DNA of 64,000 nucleotides. It comes from Lagierella sp. GTDB lineage: Bacteria > Bacillota > Clostridia > Tissierellales > Peptoniphilaceae. Under the pieces are notes generated by a model. That model saw only the letters and a list, made by a program, of their open reading frames with translations. It made no database searches and was not told the DNA's origin. Where the stretch lies: the NCBI RefSeq assembly GCF_029983815.1, contig NZ_JASBYU010000007.1, positions 17,251-81,250 on the forward strand, written 5' to 3'. Positions 25,495-34,347 of the stretch are shown here, one piece after another; position 1 is the stretch's first letter, and each line of letters starts with the position of its first letter. The translations under genes were made by a program, and so were the position numbers.

Positions 25495-26161
25495 TACGGA
25501 TATATTAAGTCCAATACTATTATCATTAAAGATAGCTCTAATATCCACATCTGTAACTTTGATTTTAGGGCTTGTATTGGCTCATATATTTACAAAATAT
25601 GATTTTGTTTTTAAGGATGCCATTGAAGTGTTATTGACATTGCCAATGACTTTGCCTCCTACCATAGTAGGATATTTATTGTTACTAGTTTTTGGAAGGA
25701 AAGGTCCTATCGGCAGTGTGCTAAACAATGTCTTTGGTATCAATATAATTTTCACTTGGATTGCAGGTTGTGTAGCAGCTGTAGTTGTGTCGTTACCTCT
25801 AATGTACCAAAGTATTAAATCATCATTTATGAGTATTGACCCAATTTATGAAAAGGCTGCTAGGACTTTGGGGAAGAATGAATGGGAAATTTTCTTTAAA
25901 ATTACTCTACCTCTTGCTTTACCTGGTATAATAAGTGGAGTGGTGTTAAGTTTTTCCAGAGCAATTGGAGAATTTGGAGCAACTTTGATGATTGCTGGAA
26001 ATATTCCTGGAAAGACAGAGACGATTCCACTTGCAATATACTATGCTGTGGAAAGCAATAATAGGCCAAAGGCCAATCTGTTGATGGGCATAGTTATAGG
26101 ATTTAGTTTTATAAATATCTTATTGCTTAACAAGTGGCTAAAGAAGAAGAAGGTAAATTGA
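25487..26161 (+). CDS. modB: Molybdate ABC transporter permease ModB
   Basis: The 224-residue permease has about five membrane helices and the cytoplasmic EAA loop EKAARTLGKNEWEIF with TLPLALPGI, followed by GEFGATLMIAGNIPGKTETIPLAIY, typical of ModB/CysT permeases. It overlaps the modA stop by eight bases and has no clear ribosome site, so it probably relies on translational coupling. modC begins on its stop codon. Confidence 0.94.
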   Translation: MINTDILSPILLSLKIALISTSVTLILGLVLAHIFTKYDFVFKDAIEVLLTLPMTLPPTIVGYLLLLVFGRKGPIGSVLNNVFGINIIFTWIAGCVAAVVVSLPLMYQSIKSSFMSIDPIYEKAARTLGKNEWEIFFKITLPLALPGIISGVVLSFSRAIGEFGATLMIAGNIPGKTETIPLAIYYAVESNNRPKANLLMGIVIGFSFINILLLNKWLKKKKVN

Positions 26162-26781
26162 TGTTTTTTGTAGATTTAAAAAAAGAACTAGAATTATTTC
26201 AGCTTGAGGTAAAATTTGAAATAGGAAATGAAATTTTAGGTATCCAAGGCCCTTCGGGAAGTGGGAAGACCACTATTTTGAACTTGATTTCGGGACTTAT
26301 AAAAGGAGATAGTACTGAAATAACTATTGACGATTTGATTTTGGAATCTACAGACAAATGTATATATTTACCAACTAGAGAGAGAAATATCGGATATATG
26401 TTTCAAAATTATGCCCTATTTCCTCATTATAATGTAATGGATAATATAAAATTCGGTATGAAGGATAAGGATTTATATTTAGAATTGATTAAAATGTTAC
26501 AGTTGGAAAAATTACTTAAGAGATACCCCTCTGAAATTTCAGGAGGGGAAAAGCAAAGAGTTGCTCTGGCTAGAACTTTAGTAACTACACCTAAAGTTCT
26601 TTTGATGGACGAACCTTTCTCTGCCTTAGATTTAGATTTAAGGAGAGATTTGTATAAAAATTTTAGGCAATTGATTAAAACTTTAAACATTCCTGTTATC
26701 TTAATTACACATGATAATGAGGAGGCAAGTATACTTGCTGATAAAATTATCCATATCAATAAAGGGAAAATAACAGCCTGA
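26161..26781 (+). CDS. modC: Molybdate ABC transporter ATPase ModC
   Basis: The 206-residue ATPase has Walker A GPSGSGKT at 30-37, a Q-loop in YMFQNYALFP, the signature SGGEKQR at 127-133, Walker B LLMDEP near 150 and the switch His in ILITHD. It lacks the C-terminal molybdate-binding (MOP/TOBE) domain of the 350-residue enterobacterial ModC, so there is no built-in substrate sensing. The ATG shares a base with the modB stop (TGATG); an upstream GTG at 26134 is inside modB and unlikely. The terminator hairpin overlaps its stop codon. Confidence 0.93.
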   Translation: MFFVDLKKELELFQLEVKFEIGNEILGIQGPSGSGKTTILNLISGLIKGDSTEITIDDLILESTDKCIYLPTRERNIGYMFQNYALFPHYNVMDNIKFGMKDKDLYLELIKMLQLEKLLKRYPSEISGGEKQRVALARTLVTTPKVLLMDEPFSALDLDLRRDLYKNFRQLIKTLNIPVILITHDNEEASILADKIIHINKGKITA

Positions 26782-26795
26782 GGGCTGTTATTTTT
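26771..26795 (+). terminator. Terminator overlapping the modC stop
   Basis: TAACAGCC (26771-26778) and GGCTGTTA (26783-26790) form an 8-base stem with a TGAG loop that contains the modC stop codon, followed by TTTTT. Confidence 0.85.
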
Positions 26796-26843
26796 AAGAT
26801 GGGTATAAGGTATATAGTAATCATGGTATTACAGGAGGACATT

Positions 26844-28994
26844 ATGAAAATTAAAGAAAAGATATTAGACTATATTTCATCTAAGGACTATACGCCAGTT
26901 ACTTCTGAAGAGCTTTGTATGATTTTTGATATTGAGCCAAAGTACAGAAGAGACTTCGTTAAGGTCCTAAATGAATTGGAAAAAGAGGGTCATGTTTTAA
27001 AAACCAGTAAAGGTAAATATTTACTTCCTTCTTCTGAAAATGCATTTAAAGGTACTCTTCAAGGAAATAAAGCAGGTTTTGCCTATTTTATTGAAGAACA
27101 CGGAATAATAGATGATGTATATATATCAAAAAGTGATTTAAATGGAGCTGGACATCTTGATATTGTGCTTATAAGAGTCACTAAAAAAGCTCGTGGAGAT
27201 AAAAAGGCCGAGGGCGAAGTCTTAAAGATTATTCAAAAAAACAATAAGCCCATTATAGGAACTTATGTCCACGGTAAAAACTTCGGATTTGTAATTCCTG
27301 ATGATACTAGGTACGGATTTGATTTATTTATCAGTAAAGGGGACAGAAACGGTGCAAAGACAAATGATAAAGTCGTTGTTAAAGTTAAAGATAAAGCACC
27401 AAAGGGAAAGAACCCTGAAGGCATTGTTACTAATATAATAGGAAATATCAACGAAAAGGGAGTAGATATAACTTCGGTGGCAATGGAATTCAATTTGCCA
27501 TTTGAGTTTTCAAATAAAGTATTAAATAGGGCAAGGGAAATTGAAAATGAGGTTTCTCCTCATGAAATCGAAGAAAGAACGGATTTTAGAGAACTTTTTA
27601 CAGTTACAATTGATGGAGCTACTGCTAAGGACTTCGATGATGCCATTTCAATAGATAGAAAAGATGACAATTACATCCTATACGTCCATATTGCAGATGT
27701 GGCTCATTATGTAACCAAGGGTTCAGCCTTGGATAAGGAGGCCTATAGACGTGGTAATTCGGTGTATCTTTTAGACAGGGTTATTCCGATGCTTCCAAAG
27801 GAATTATCCAACGGTATCTGTAGTTTAAACCCTGATGTAAATAGACTTGCCATAACAATAAAAATGGAGATAAATAAACGAGGTAAGGTTGTAGACTACA
27901 AGTTTTATGAATCGGTGATACGTTCTGATTATAGGCTGATATATAGTAATGTCTCCGACATTATCGAAGGCAAAAATGATATCTATGAAGATCCTATCCT
28001 AAATGATAAACTGTCTATTATGACGGAACTATTTGAAATTCTTAGGGAAAAAAGACAGTTAAGAGGTAGTCTTGATTTTAACTTTACTGACCCTGAAGTA
28101 ATTCTTGGACATGATGGACGGGCAATAGATATTATTCAAGAAGAGCGTAGGGTAGCCAATAGAATCATAGAAGAGTTTATGATTGTAACTAACGAGACTG
28201 TAGGAAGTCATTTTGGATTTATGGAGGAGCCATTTATATACCGAATACATGAGGAACCTTCTGACATAAAAGTTGAAGAGCTAAAAAGAATGATAAAAAA
28301 GTTTGGATACTTTATCAAAGGGCAGGATATTCATCCTAAAGATTATCAATCCATTTTAAAGGAAGCGGAAGATAAACCGGAGGAGCCACTTGTGTCCATG
28401 ATGTTACTTAGGTCAATGTCAAAGGCGGAGTATTCTCCTTATCCAGAGATGCACTTTGGATTAGCCAGTATGTTTTACACCCATTTTACCTCTCCTATAA
28501 GAAGATATCCAGATCTCTTCATTCATAGAATTTTAAAGAATTTTTTGAGAAATAGACGAAATACTAATAATGTTAATGAATATATGAGATTTCTTGAAAA
28601 TGTGAGCAAACATTGCTCAATGACTGAAAGAAGAGCTGAAGATGCAGAAAATGAAGTGGAAAATATGAAGATGGCCGAATATATGGAACAAAATATTGGC
28701 AAGAGATTTGATGGAATAGTATCCGGTTTAACAAAATTTGGTATATTTGTAAGATTGGATAACGGTGTTGAAGGACTTGTATCCTTTGTACAGATGACTG
28801 ATGATTTTTATACTTTCAATGAAGATTCTTATATTGTAGTGGGAGATAGTAGAAATAAGATTTATAGTCTTGGTCAAAAAGTAAGAGTTGAAGTAATCGA
28901 TGCAAGTAGCATAAAGCGCCAGATAGATTTTAAGTTTGTGAACGGTGATTTAAGAAATGAATACAAAGCTGTTAGCCAGCAACAAGAAAGCTAG
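26844..28994 (+). CDS. rnr: Ribonuclease R
   Basis: RNase R is a processive 3' to 5' exoribonuclease that degrades structured RNA and helps in trans-translation. The 716-residue protein has an N-terminal helix-turn-helix region, two cold-shock domains (GTLQGNKAGFAYF; GTYVHGKNFGFVIPD), the RNB catalytic centre DGATAKDFDDAISID from about 257 with the metal-binding Asp residues, and a C-terminal S1 domain (GKRFDGIVSGLTKFGIFVRL). The ATG at 26844 follows AGGAGG; earlier in-frame starts lack one. It overlaps smpB by 38 bases. Confidence 0.96.
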   Translation: MKIKEKILDYISSKDYTPVTSEELCMIFDIEPKYRRDFVKVLNELEKEGHVLKTSKGKYLLPSSENAFKGTLQGNKAGFAYFIEEHGIIDDVYISKSDLNGAGHLDIVLIRVTKKARGDKKAEGEVLKIIQKNNKPIIGTYVHGKNFGFVIPDDTRYGFDLFISKGDRNGAKTNDKVVVKVKDKAPKGKNPEGIVTNIIGNINEKGVDITSVAMEFNLPFEFSNKVLNRAREIENEVSPHEIEERTDFRELFTVTIDGATAKDFDDAISIDRKDDNYILYVHIADVAHYVTKGSALDKEAYRRGNSVYLLDRVIPMLPKELSNGICSLNPDVNRLAITIKMEINKRGKVVDYKFYESVIRSDYRLIYSNVSDIIEGKNDIYEDPILNDKLSIMTELFEILREKRQLRGSLDFNFTDPEVILGHDGRAIDIIQEERRVANRIIEEFMIVTNETVGSHFGFMEEPFIYRIHEEPSDIKVEELKRMIKKFGYFIKGQDIHPKDYQSILKEAEDKPEEPLVSMMLLRSMSKAEYSPYPEMHFGLASMFYTHFTSPIRRYPDLFIHRILKNFLRNRRNTNNVNEYMRFLENVSKHCSMTERRAEDAENEVENMKMAEYMEQNIGKRFDGIVSGLTKFGIFVRLDNGVEGLVSFVQMTDDFYTFNEDSYIVVGDSRNKIYSLGQKVRVEVIDASSIKRQIDFKFVNGDLRNEYKAVSQQQES

Positions 28995-29406
28995 GCATGA
29001 ATATTTTATAGAACAGGAATATGAGGCAGGAATTGTCTTAAAGGGAACTGAAGTTAAATCCCTACGACAAAGAAAAGTGTCCATAAAGGAAAGCTTCTGC
29101 CAGATTAGAAATGGAGAAGTTTATATTTACGGAATGCATATTAGTCCCTATGAACAAGGTAATATTCACAATGTGGATCCTGTTAGAACAAGGAAGTTGC
29201 TTCTTCATAGAAGAGAAATTAATAGACTGATTGGAGCGACAAAGGAAAAAGGATATACCCTAATACCCCTTTCCATATATTTAAAGGATGGACTTGTTAA
29301 AATTCAGCTGGGATTAGCTAAAGGTAAAAAAATCCACGATAAAAGACAAAGTATTGCTAAAAGGGATTCTGAAAGAAGAATACAACAAGCTCTAAGAAGA
29401 AAGTAA
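28957..29406 (+). CDS. smpB: SsrA-binding protein SmpB
   Basis: SmpB delivers tmRNA to stalled ribosomes. The 149-residue protein shows NKKARHEYFIEQEYEAGIVLKGTEVKSLR with the tmRNA-binding core, GEVYIYGMHISPY, and a basic C-terminal tail (KKIHDKRQSIAKRD) that enters the mRNA channel. It overlaps the end of rnr, reflecting the shared trans-translation role. The tmRNA gene itself is not in the 145-base gap that follows. Confidence 0.96.
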   Translation: MNTKLLASNKKARHEYFIEQEYEAGIVLKGTEVKSLRQRKVSIKESFCQIRNGEVYIYGMHISPYEQGNIHNVDPVRTRKLLLHRREINRLIGATKEKGYTLIPLSIYLKDGLVKIQLGLAKGKKIHDKRQSIAKRDSERRIQQALRRK

Positions 29407-29479
29407 CAATTTCAAAGTTTTTTCATAGTACAATAAAAACTTGGAAAAATTCGGTTCATAAGTAACTGACATTTAACTA

Positions 29480-29527
29480 AAAAACCTGAAATCCACAGTA
29501 TCTAAAAACTTAGGATTTCAGGTTTTT
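29480..29527. terminator. Bidirectional terminator between smpB and rqcH
   Basis: AAAACCTGAAATCC and GGATTTCAGGTTTT form a 14-base inverted repeat (about 29481-29494 and 29513-29526) with an 18-base loop and flanking A/T runs, serving convergent smpB and rqcH. Confidence 0.85.
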
Positions 29528-29551
29528 ATCTTCGAACTAGATTCTTAAATT

Positions 29552-31300
29552 TTATTTAATTAAGGTTAGAGTACTGTAGTTAAAGTCCTTTGGATTAACT
29601 ACTACAGTTGTGAACTCTTCATAATATACCATACCAGGTCTTGCTCCCTTAGGTTTGTTTACATTCTTTTTATAAGTGTAATCCACAGAAATATTAATTT
29701 CTTCAGATATAGAACTATATTTAGCAGCTAAGTAACAACCATCAAGTATGTCTTCTTGTGAAATATTATCATTTCTAAGAATCACATGGGAGCCGGGAAC
29801 ATCTTTAACATGGATGAAAATATCCTCTTTATTTGCCAACTTTAGAGTTATATAATCGTTTTGAAAATTGTTTTTCCCTACATAAAAATGCTTGTTTCTA
29901 CTATTGGTAAAGTGTAGTGGCGTAGACTTCTTGGAAACCACTTTTTTTGTTTTTTTACGTGATTTCTTTATATAACCCTGTTTAGACAACTCGTCCTTAA
30001 CTTCTTCCGCCTCTGAATCTGTTTCGATTTTTTTTAAGGTGTCTAGAACTTGGCTAAAATATCTTATTTCCTCTTCTATCTTAGGTATTTGAACTTTTAA
30101 TAGTGTAGCCGAAGTTTTCAGTTTGCTATATTTCTTATAATACATTTGGGCGTTTTGCCAAGGACTTTTTTTTATATCCAATGGTATAGATATCTTCTTT
30201 AAATTGGGATCATAGAAATTTTCTAGAACAATTTCTTTAGCTCCCCTGTCAATACTGTGAATATTTGCAGATAAAATATCCCCATAGGTTTTGTATTTTT
30301 CTCTATTTTCTGAAGTTTTCTTTTCTTCCAATAACTTAACTAATTTCTTTTGGTTTTTATCTAATAAGTTATTTACCTTTTTTGTTAAAACAGAAACCTT
30401 TTGTGAAACCTTATCAGAAAGAAAAGTCTCTTTATAATATTCTTCTACAGCCATAGAAGTGGATGGTTTTTCAATAAAATCACTAATAAGATGATTTAAT
30501 TTAATACAATGAAAATCCAGTATATCCCCGTTTTCAGTTCTATAGATGCCTGAATTAAAATTATACAAATTAATATCTGATGATATGTTGGAGAAGGAGT
30601 TATCTAACCTATTCAAATCTTCAGAACTTAAATCTGATGATTTCTTTTCGCCATCTATCTTGGATCTAAATAAGACTTCCTCGCCCAACTCTGGTGAAAA
30701 TCCTGTATAATTCATGTAAAAAAATCTTCTCATCTTAAGATTCTTTTGGCTAAGCTCAATTATTTCTGAAGGCTTTTTAAACTCTTTAGTTATATCTACC
30801 TTATCATCTTCCAAATACTTATAATCTAACCCTGGAAGAATTTGTCTAACCCTAGAGATATCCGCATTAACCCTTGTGATAGAGTCGATAATATTTGACT
30901 TTTCTCTTAGGATAATATTAGAATACTTTCCCATTACTTCAATTGTAATGGTCTTTATAATGCTATCTCCCAATTCATTTAAAGAAGATATATTGATATT
31001 TACAACACGGTCTAATCCCAGTTGTTCAATGGAATGGACTATGCCACCTTGAAGATGTTTTCTAAGCAACATACAGAAATTTGGTGCTTGCAAAGGATTT
31101 TGTCTATCAATATTTGAAAGCAACATTCGAGGTTTATTACTGGATGCATCCAATAATAATTTATAATTTTTTCTATTGTTGTATATTTGTAAAACTATTG
31201 TCTTATTTTCTGGTTGATTGATTTTATTAACCTTACCACCAATTAAATTTTTATTTAATTCTTTTACTATGGCTCTAGTTACAACACCGTCAAAACCCAT
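29552..31300 (-). CDS. rqcH: Ribosome quality control factor RqcH (NFACT family)
   Basis: RqcH binds obstructed large ribosomal subunits and adds C-terminal alanine tails that mark nascent chains for degradation. The 582-residue protein has the NFACT-N domain (MGFDGVVTRAIVKELN), the DR pair at D97-R98 known to be required in Bacillus RqcH, a central coiled coil (about 290-440), and the NFACT-R domain near the C-terminus (YVGKNNFQNDYITLKLA, then PGSHVIL). It was earlier annotated as fibronectin-binding protein. It stands alone on the minus strand, close to smpB, rnr and rlmN-type translation genes. Confidence 0.94.
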   Translation of the reverse strand: MGFDGVVTRAIVKELNKNLIGGKVNKINQPENKTIVLQIYNNRKNYKLLLDASSNKPRMLLSNIDRQNPLQAPNFCMLLRKHLQGGIVHSIEQLGLDRVVNINISSLNELGDSIIKTITIEVMGKYSNIILREKSNIIDSITRVNADISRVRQILPGLDYKYLEDDKVDITKEFKKPSEIIELSQKNLKMRRFFYMNYTGFSPELGEEVLFRSKIDGEKKSSDLSSEDLNRLDNSFSNISSDINLYNFNSGIYRTENGDILDFHCIKLNHLISDFIEKPSTSMAVEEYYKETFLSDKVSQKVSVLTKKVNNLLDKNQKKLVKLLEEKKTSENREKYKTYGDILSANIHSIDRGAKEIVLENFYDPNLKKISIPLDIKKSPWQNAQMYYKKYSKLKTSATLLKVQIPKIEEEIRYFSQVLDTLKKIETDSEAEEVKDELSKQGYIKKSRKKTKKVVSKKSTPLHFTNSRNKHFYVGKNNFQNDYITLKLANKEDIFIHVKDVPGSHVILRNDNISQEDILDGCYLAAKYSSISEEINISVDYTYKKNVNKPKGARPGMVYYEEFTTVVVNPKDFNYSTLTLIK

Positions 31301-31446
31301 AATTACCTCCTTAAAAATTTCATTAAAGGTATGTTTATTCTTAATTTCATTCGTAATAAGATTATAACACAGGTATTATATGTGGATATGTGCTTTTAAC
31401 AAAGTCAAATATAATGTTTTAAATATTACGAAATTGTAATAAGTTA

Positions 31447-31475
31447 TTGAATTAGACGGGTAAGTATTATAGAAT
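31447..31475 (+). promoter_or_regulatory. Promoter of the yicC-to-thiN cluster
   Basis: TTGAAT (31447-31452), a 17-base spacer and TAGAAT (31470-31475), about 15 bases before the GAGGTGG ribosome site of the yicC-like gene. Confidence 0.6.
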
Positions 31476-31498
31476 GATTGTAAAGCAGAGGTGGAAGT

Positions 31499-32380
31499 AT
31501 GATTTATTCAATGACAGGTTTTGGTAGAGCTACAAGAGAAGTAGATAATTATTCTATTTCAGTAGAAGTCAAAACAGTTAACAACAAATACTTAGATGTT
31601 CAAGTTAAAAATCCACATTTTTTAAATTTTTTAGAAGAGGATATAAAGAAATTCTGTAGGCAAAATTTGGGTCGTGGACGTGTGGATGTCTATATTAGGG
31701 GAATAAAAAAGGAAAAGAACATTTCAAATCTTTCCTTCGATGAAGGCTTGGTGTTAAATTATCTCGATGCTGTAAAAAGGTTAGAAGGAAGAACTGAACA
31801 AAAATTTGAAGTAAGTCTAAATGAAATTTTACAGTTGGAGGGAGCTTTAATAATCGAAGAGGGTGAAGATGACGATGAAACTCTTAAGAAACTAGTATTA
31901 CAGCTAATGAAAGAGGCCTTGGAATCTTTGATTAATATGAGAAGAATTGAAGGAAATAATATTTCATCGATTATTATAGAGCAGCTTAATGAGATTTCCT
32001 CAATTGTAGAAAATATCTCTAAACTGGCTTCTTCCTCACAAGAAGAATACAAGGAAAATCTTCTTTATAAATTAAAAGATATCTCAAGGGATATTTCTAA
32101 ATTAGATATGGACAGGATATATTTGGAAGTGGCACTCTATGGTGAAAGATCAGATATTACTGAGGAAATTGTTAGATTAAAGTCCCATATCGACCAGTTT
32201 TCAAACACCTTAAAAAGTGATTGTCCAATGGGAAGAAAACTTGATTTTATTATTCAAGAGATGAACCGAGAGGTTAATACGATCTCTTCAAAATCGCCGA
32301 ATAAAATAATTGTTCAACATTGTATCGATTTAAAGACAATTATTGAAAAAATTAGAGAACAAGTACAAAATATAGAATAG
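31499..32380 (+). CDS. yicC: YicC/YloC family endoribonuclease
   Basis: YicC-type proteins are metal-dependent endoribonucleases. The 293-residue protein has the N-terminal MIYSMTGFGRA signature, VEVKTVNNKYLDV, a central coiled-coil region, and the C-terminal DUF1732 signature GRKLDFIIQEMNREVNTISSKS (split as GRKLDFIIQE and NREVNTISSKS). It heads the cluster with gmk and rpoZ, the usual Firmicutes order, though the small regulator RemA often found between yicC and gmk is missing. GAGGTGG precedes the ATG. Confidence 0.93.
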   Translation: MIYSMTGFGRATREVDNYSISVEVKTVNNKYLDVQVKNPHFLNFLEEDIKKFCRQNLGRGRVDVYIRGIKKEKNISNLSFDEGLVLNYLDAVKRLEGRTEQKFEVSLNEILQLEGALIIEEGEDDDETLKKLVLQLMKEALESLINMRRIEGNNISSIIIEQLNEISSIVENISKLASSSQEEYKENLLYKLKDISRDISKLDMDRIYLEVALYGERSDITEEIVRLKSHIDQFSNTLKSDCPMGRKLDFIIQEMNREVNTISSKSPNKIIVQHCIDLKTIIEKIREQVQNIE

Positions 32381-32389
32381 GGGGAGAAT

Positions 32390-32977
32390 ATGAGAGATGG
32401 TTTTTTAATGGTTTTATCAGGACCTTCAGGTGTTGGAAAGGGTACGGTTTGTGAAGCGCTTTTAAAGGGAAGAAAGGATATCAAATATTCTATTTCTGCG
32501 ACTACTAGAAAAAAACGTCCCGCTGAAGTAGATGGTGAAAATTATTACTTTTTATCACTGGATGAATTTAAAACTCGAGTTAGACGGGATGAGTTTATTG
32601 AACATGCAAAGGTTCATGGTAATTTTTATGGTACTCCTAGAAGTTATGTGGAAGAAAATATAGATAATGGGAATATAGTTATCTTGGAAATTGATGTTCA
32701 GGGAGCACTACAAGTGAAGAAAAATTTCCCAGGAGCTGTATATATTTTCCTTCTTCCGCCGGATTTAAAGGAACTTAGAAATAGAATTGAGAAAAGGGCA
32801 ACAGAGGATGAAGATACTATTAATTTGAGGATGCATAATGCTCAAAAGGAATTATCTTTCATAGATAAATACGATTATGCAGTTATCAATGACAAGGTTG
32901 AAGACACAGTTCATAAAATTGAATGTATAATTGAAGCAGAAAAATTAAAAGCAACATATTTAGGAGAGGTGAAATAA
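32390..32977 (+). CDS. gmk: Guanylate kinase
   Basis: Gmk phosphorylates GMP to GDP. The 195-residue enzyme has the P-loop GPSGVGKGT at 11-19, the GMP-binding SATTRKKRPAEVDGENYYF segment near 41-60, GTPRSYVEE near 82, and the LID region RIEKRATEDEDTI. GGGGGAG precedes the ATG. Its stop overlaps the rpoZ start by one base (TAATG). Being next to rpoZ, it links GTP supply with transcription and with Rel. Confidence 0.97.
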   Translation: MRDGFLMVLSGPSGVGKGTVCEALLKGRKDIKYSISATTRKKRPAEVDGENYYFLSLDEFKTRVRRDEFIEHAKVHGNFYGTPRSYVEENIDNGNIVILEIDVQGALQVKKNFPGAVYIFLLPPDLKELRNRIEKRATEDEDTINLRMHNAQKELSFIDKYDYAVINDKVEDTVHKIECIIEAEKLKATYLGEVK

Positions 32978-33180
32978 TGATAAATCCATCATTTAAAGAA
33001 TTAGAGAGAATAAATAGCAGTAGATATGCAATTTGTGTTATAACAGCAAAGAGGGCAAGAAAGCTTATTGAGGGTTCAGAACCTCTTATCAAGACGAAAA
33101 GTAAAAGTCCTGTTACAATTGCGCTAAATGAGATAATGGAAAACAAAGTTACCTATAACAAGGATGATAAGGACAAATAG
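32977..33180 (+). CDS. rpoZ: RNA polymerase omega subunit
   Basis: The 67-residue protein has the omega pattern: NSSRYAICVITAKRARKLIEG (AKRAR is the conserved core), then SPVTIALNEIMENKV. Omega helps assemble beta-prime and forms part of the ppGpp site in some bacteria. It is coupled to gmk by an overlapping TAATG and is immediately followed by coaBC with no gap. Confidence 0.93.
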   Translation: MINPSFKELERINSSRYAICVITAKRARKLIEGSEPLIKTKSKSPVTIALNEIMENKVTYNKDDKDK

Positions 33181-34347
33181 ATGAAAAAGAGAATTTTACT
33201 TGGTATCACAAGTGGAATTGCCATTTATAAAATATTGGACCTTTGTTCCAGACTTGTAAAAGAAAACTATGAATTGGAAATCATCATGACAGAAAATGCA
33301 ACAAAGATGGTTTCACCACTGGTATTTGAGACCATAGGAAGATGTAAGGTTCATACGGATATGTTTCACAAAGGTCATCATGGAGAAGTAGAACATATTG
33401 AACTTGGGAAAAGAGCTGATATATTCGTTATAGCTCCTACGACTGTAAATACTCTAGCTAAAATTGCAAATGGAATAGGAGATAATCTTTTAACTTCAAC
33501 TGTTTTAGCATATGATAAACCGATTGTACTGGCTCTTTCTGCAAATACCAATATGATGGAAAATCCTGCTACTTTAAGTAATATTAAGGTCCTTGAGGAA
33601 AGGGGATTTCAATTTATTGAGCCAAAAACAGGGTTACTGGCTTGTAATACTATTGGTAGAGGAAGACTTGCAGAGCCCTTTGAAATATTTGAAAGGATTG
33701 AAGATTATTTCGAGACTAAAGATTTAAAGGGTAAAAAAATTCTAGTTACTGCTGGGCCAACTAAGGAAGATATTGATCCTGTGAGATTTATTACAAATAG
33801 ATCCAGTGGCAAGATGGGTTTTGCCATAGCAAAAAATGCTTACCAAAGGGGAGCAGAAGTTGTTTTAATATATGGAAATACATCTTTAGAACCGCCTATA
33901 GGTCCTGAAGCAATCAAAATTTCCAATAATGAACAGCTTAAAAGTGAAATAGAAGAGAGATTTGACTCTATTGATTGCCTTATAATGGCAGCGGCACCTT
34001 GTGATTTTAGGGTAGAAAACTATTCTATTGATAAAATAAAAACTAAGGACAAATTGATTTTAAATTTAATTGAGAACGAGGACATTCTTAAATATTTTGG
34101 TAAAAGAAAGACCAATCAGAAAATTATAGGGTTTGCCGCGGAAACTTTTGATCTATTAGAAAATGCAAAGAAAAAATTGATTTCTAAAAACTGTGATTAT
34201 ATTGTAGCTAATGATGTTTCTTCGGAAAAATCTGGATTTGATGTTGATGACAACAAAGTCTCTATAATTTGCAAGGATAATATATATGATCTTCCTTTAC
34301 TACCAAAGAAGGAAGTTGCTAAGAAGGTTTTAGATTTATTATTATGA
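33181..34347 (+). CDS. coaBC: Bifunctional phosphopantothenoylcysteine decarboxylase/synthetase CoaBC
   Basis: CoaBC carries out two consecutive steps of coenzyme A synthesis. The flavoprotein decarboxylase half (1 to about 180) has GITSGIAIYK, the catalytic H72 in EHIEL, ANTNMMENPAT near 121 and C155 in LACNTIGRGR. The CTP-dependent ligase half (about 185-388) has VTAGPTKEDIDPVRFITN and SSGKMGFAIA. Normally the loop reads LACGxxGxGR; here LACNTIGRGR, with Cys preserved. It starts directly after the rpoZ stop and overlaps priA by four bases. coaD lies 17 kb downstream. Confidence 0.96.
   Translation: MKKRILLGITSGIAIYKILDLCSRLVKENYELEIIMTENATKMVSPLVFETIGRCKVHTDMFHKGHHGEVEHIELGKRADIFVIAPTTVNTLAKIANGIGDNLLTSTVLAYDKPIVLALSANTNMMENPATLSNIKVLEERGFQFIEPKTGLLACNTIGRGRLAEPFEIFERIEDYFETKDLKGKKILVTAGPTKEDIDPVRFITNRSSGKMGFAIAKNAYQRGAEVVLIYGNTSLEPPIGPEAIKISNNEQLKSEIEERFDSIDCLIMAAAPCDFRVENYSIDKIKTKDKLILNLIENEDILKYFGKRKTNQKIIGFAAETFDLLENAKKKLISKNCDYIVANDVSSEKSGFDVDDNKVSIICKDNIYDLPLLPKKEVAKKVLDLLL

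Noticed and set aside
29407..29479. tmRNA gene next to smpB
   Set aside because: The gap is too short and has no tRNA-like ends or tag frame.
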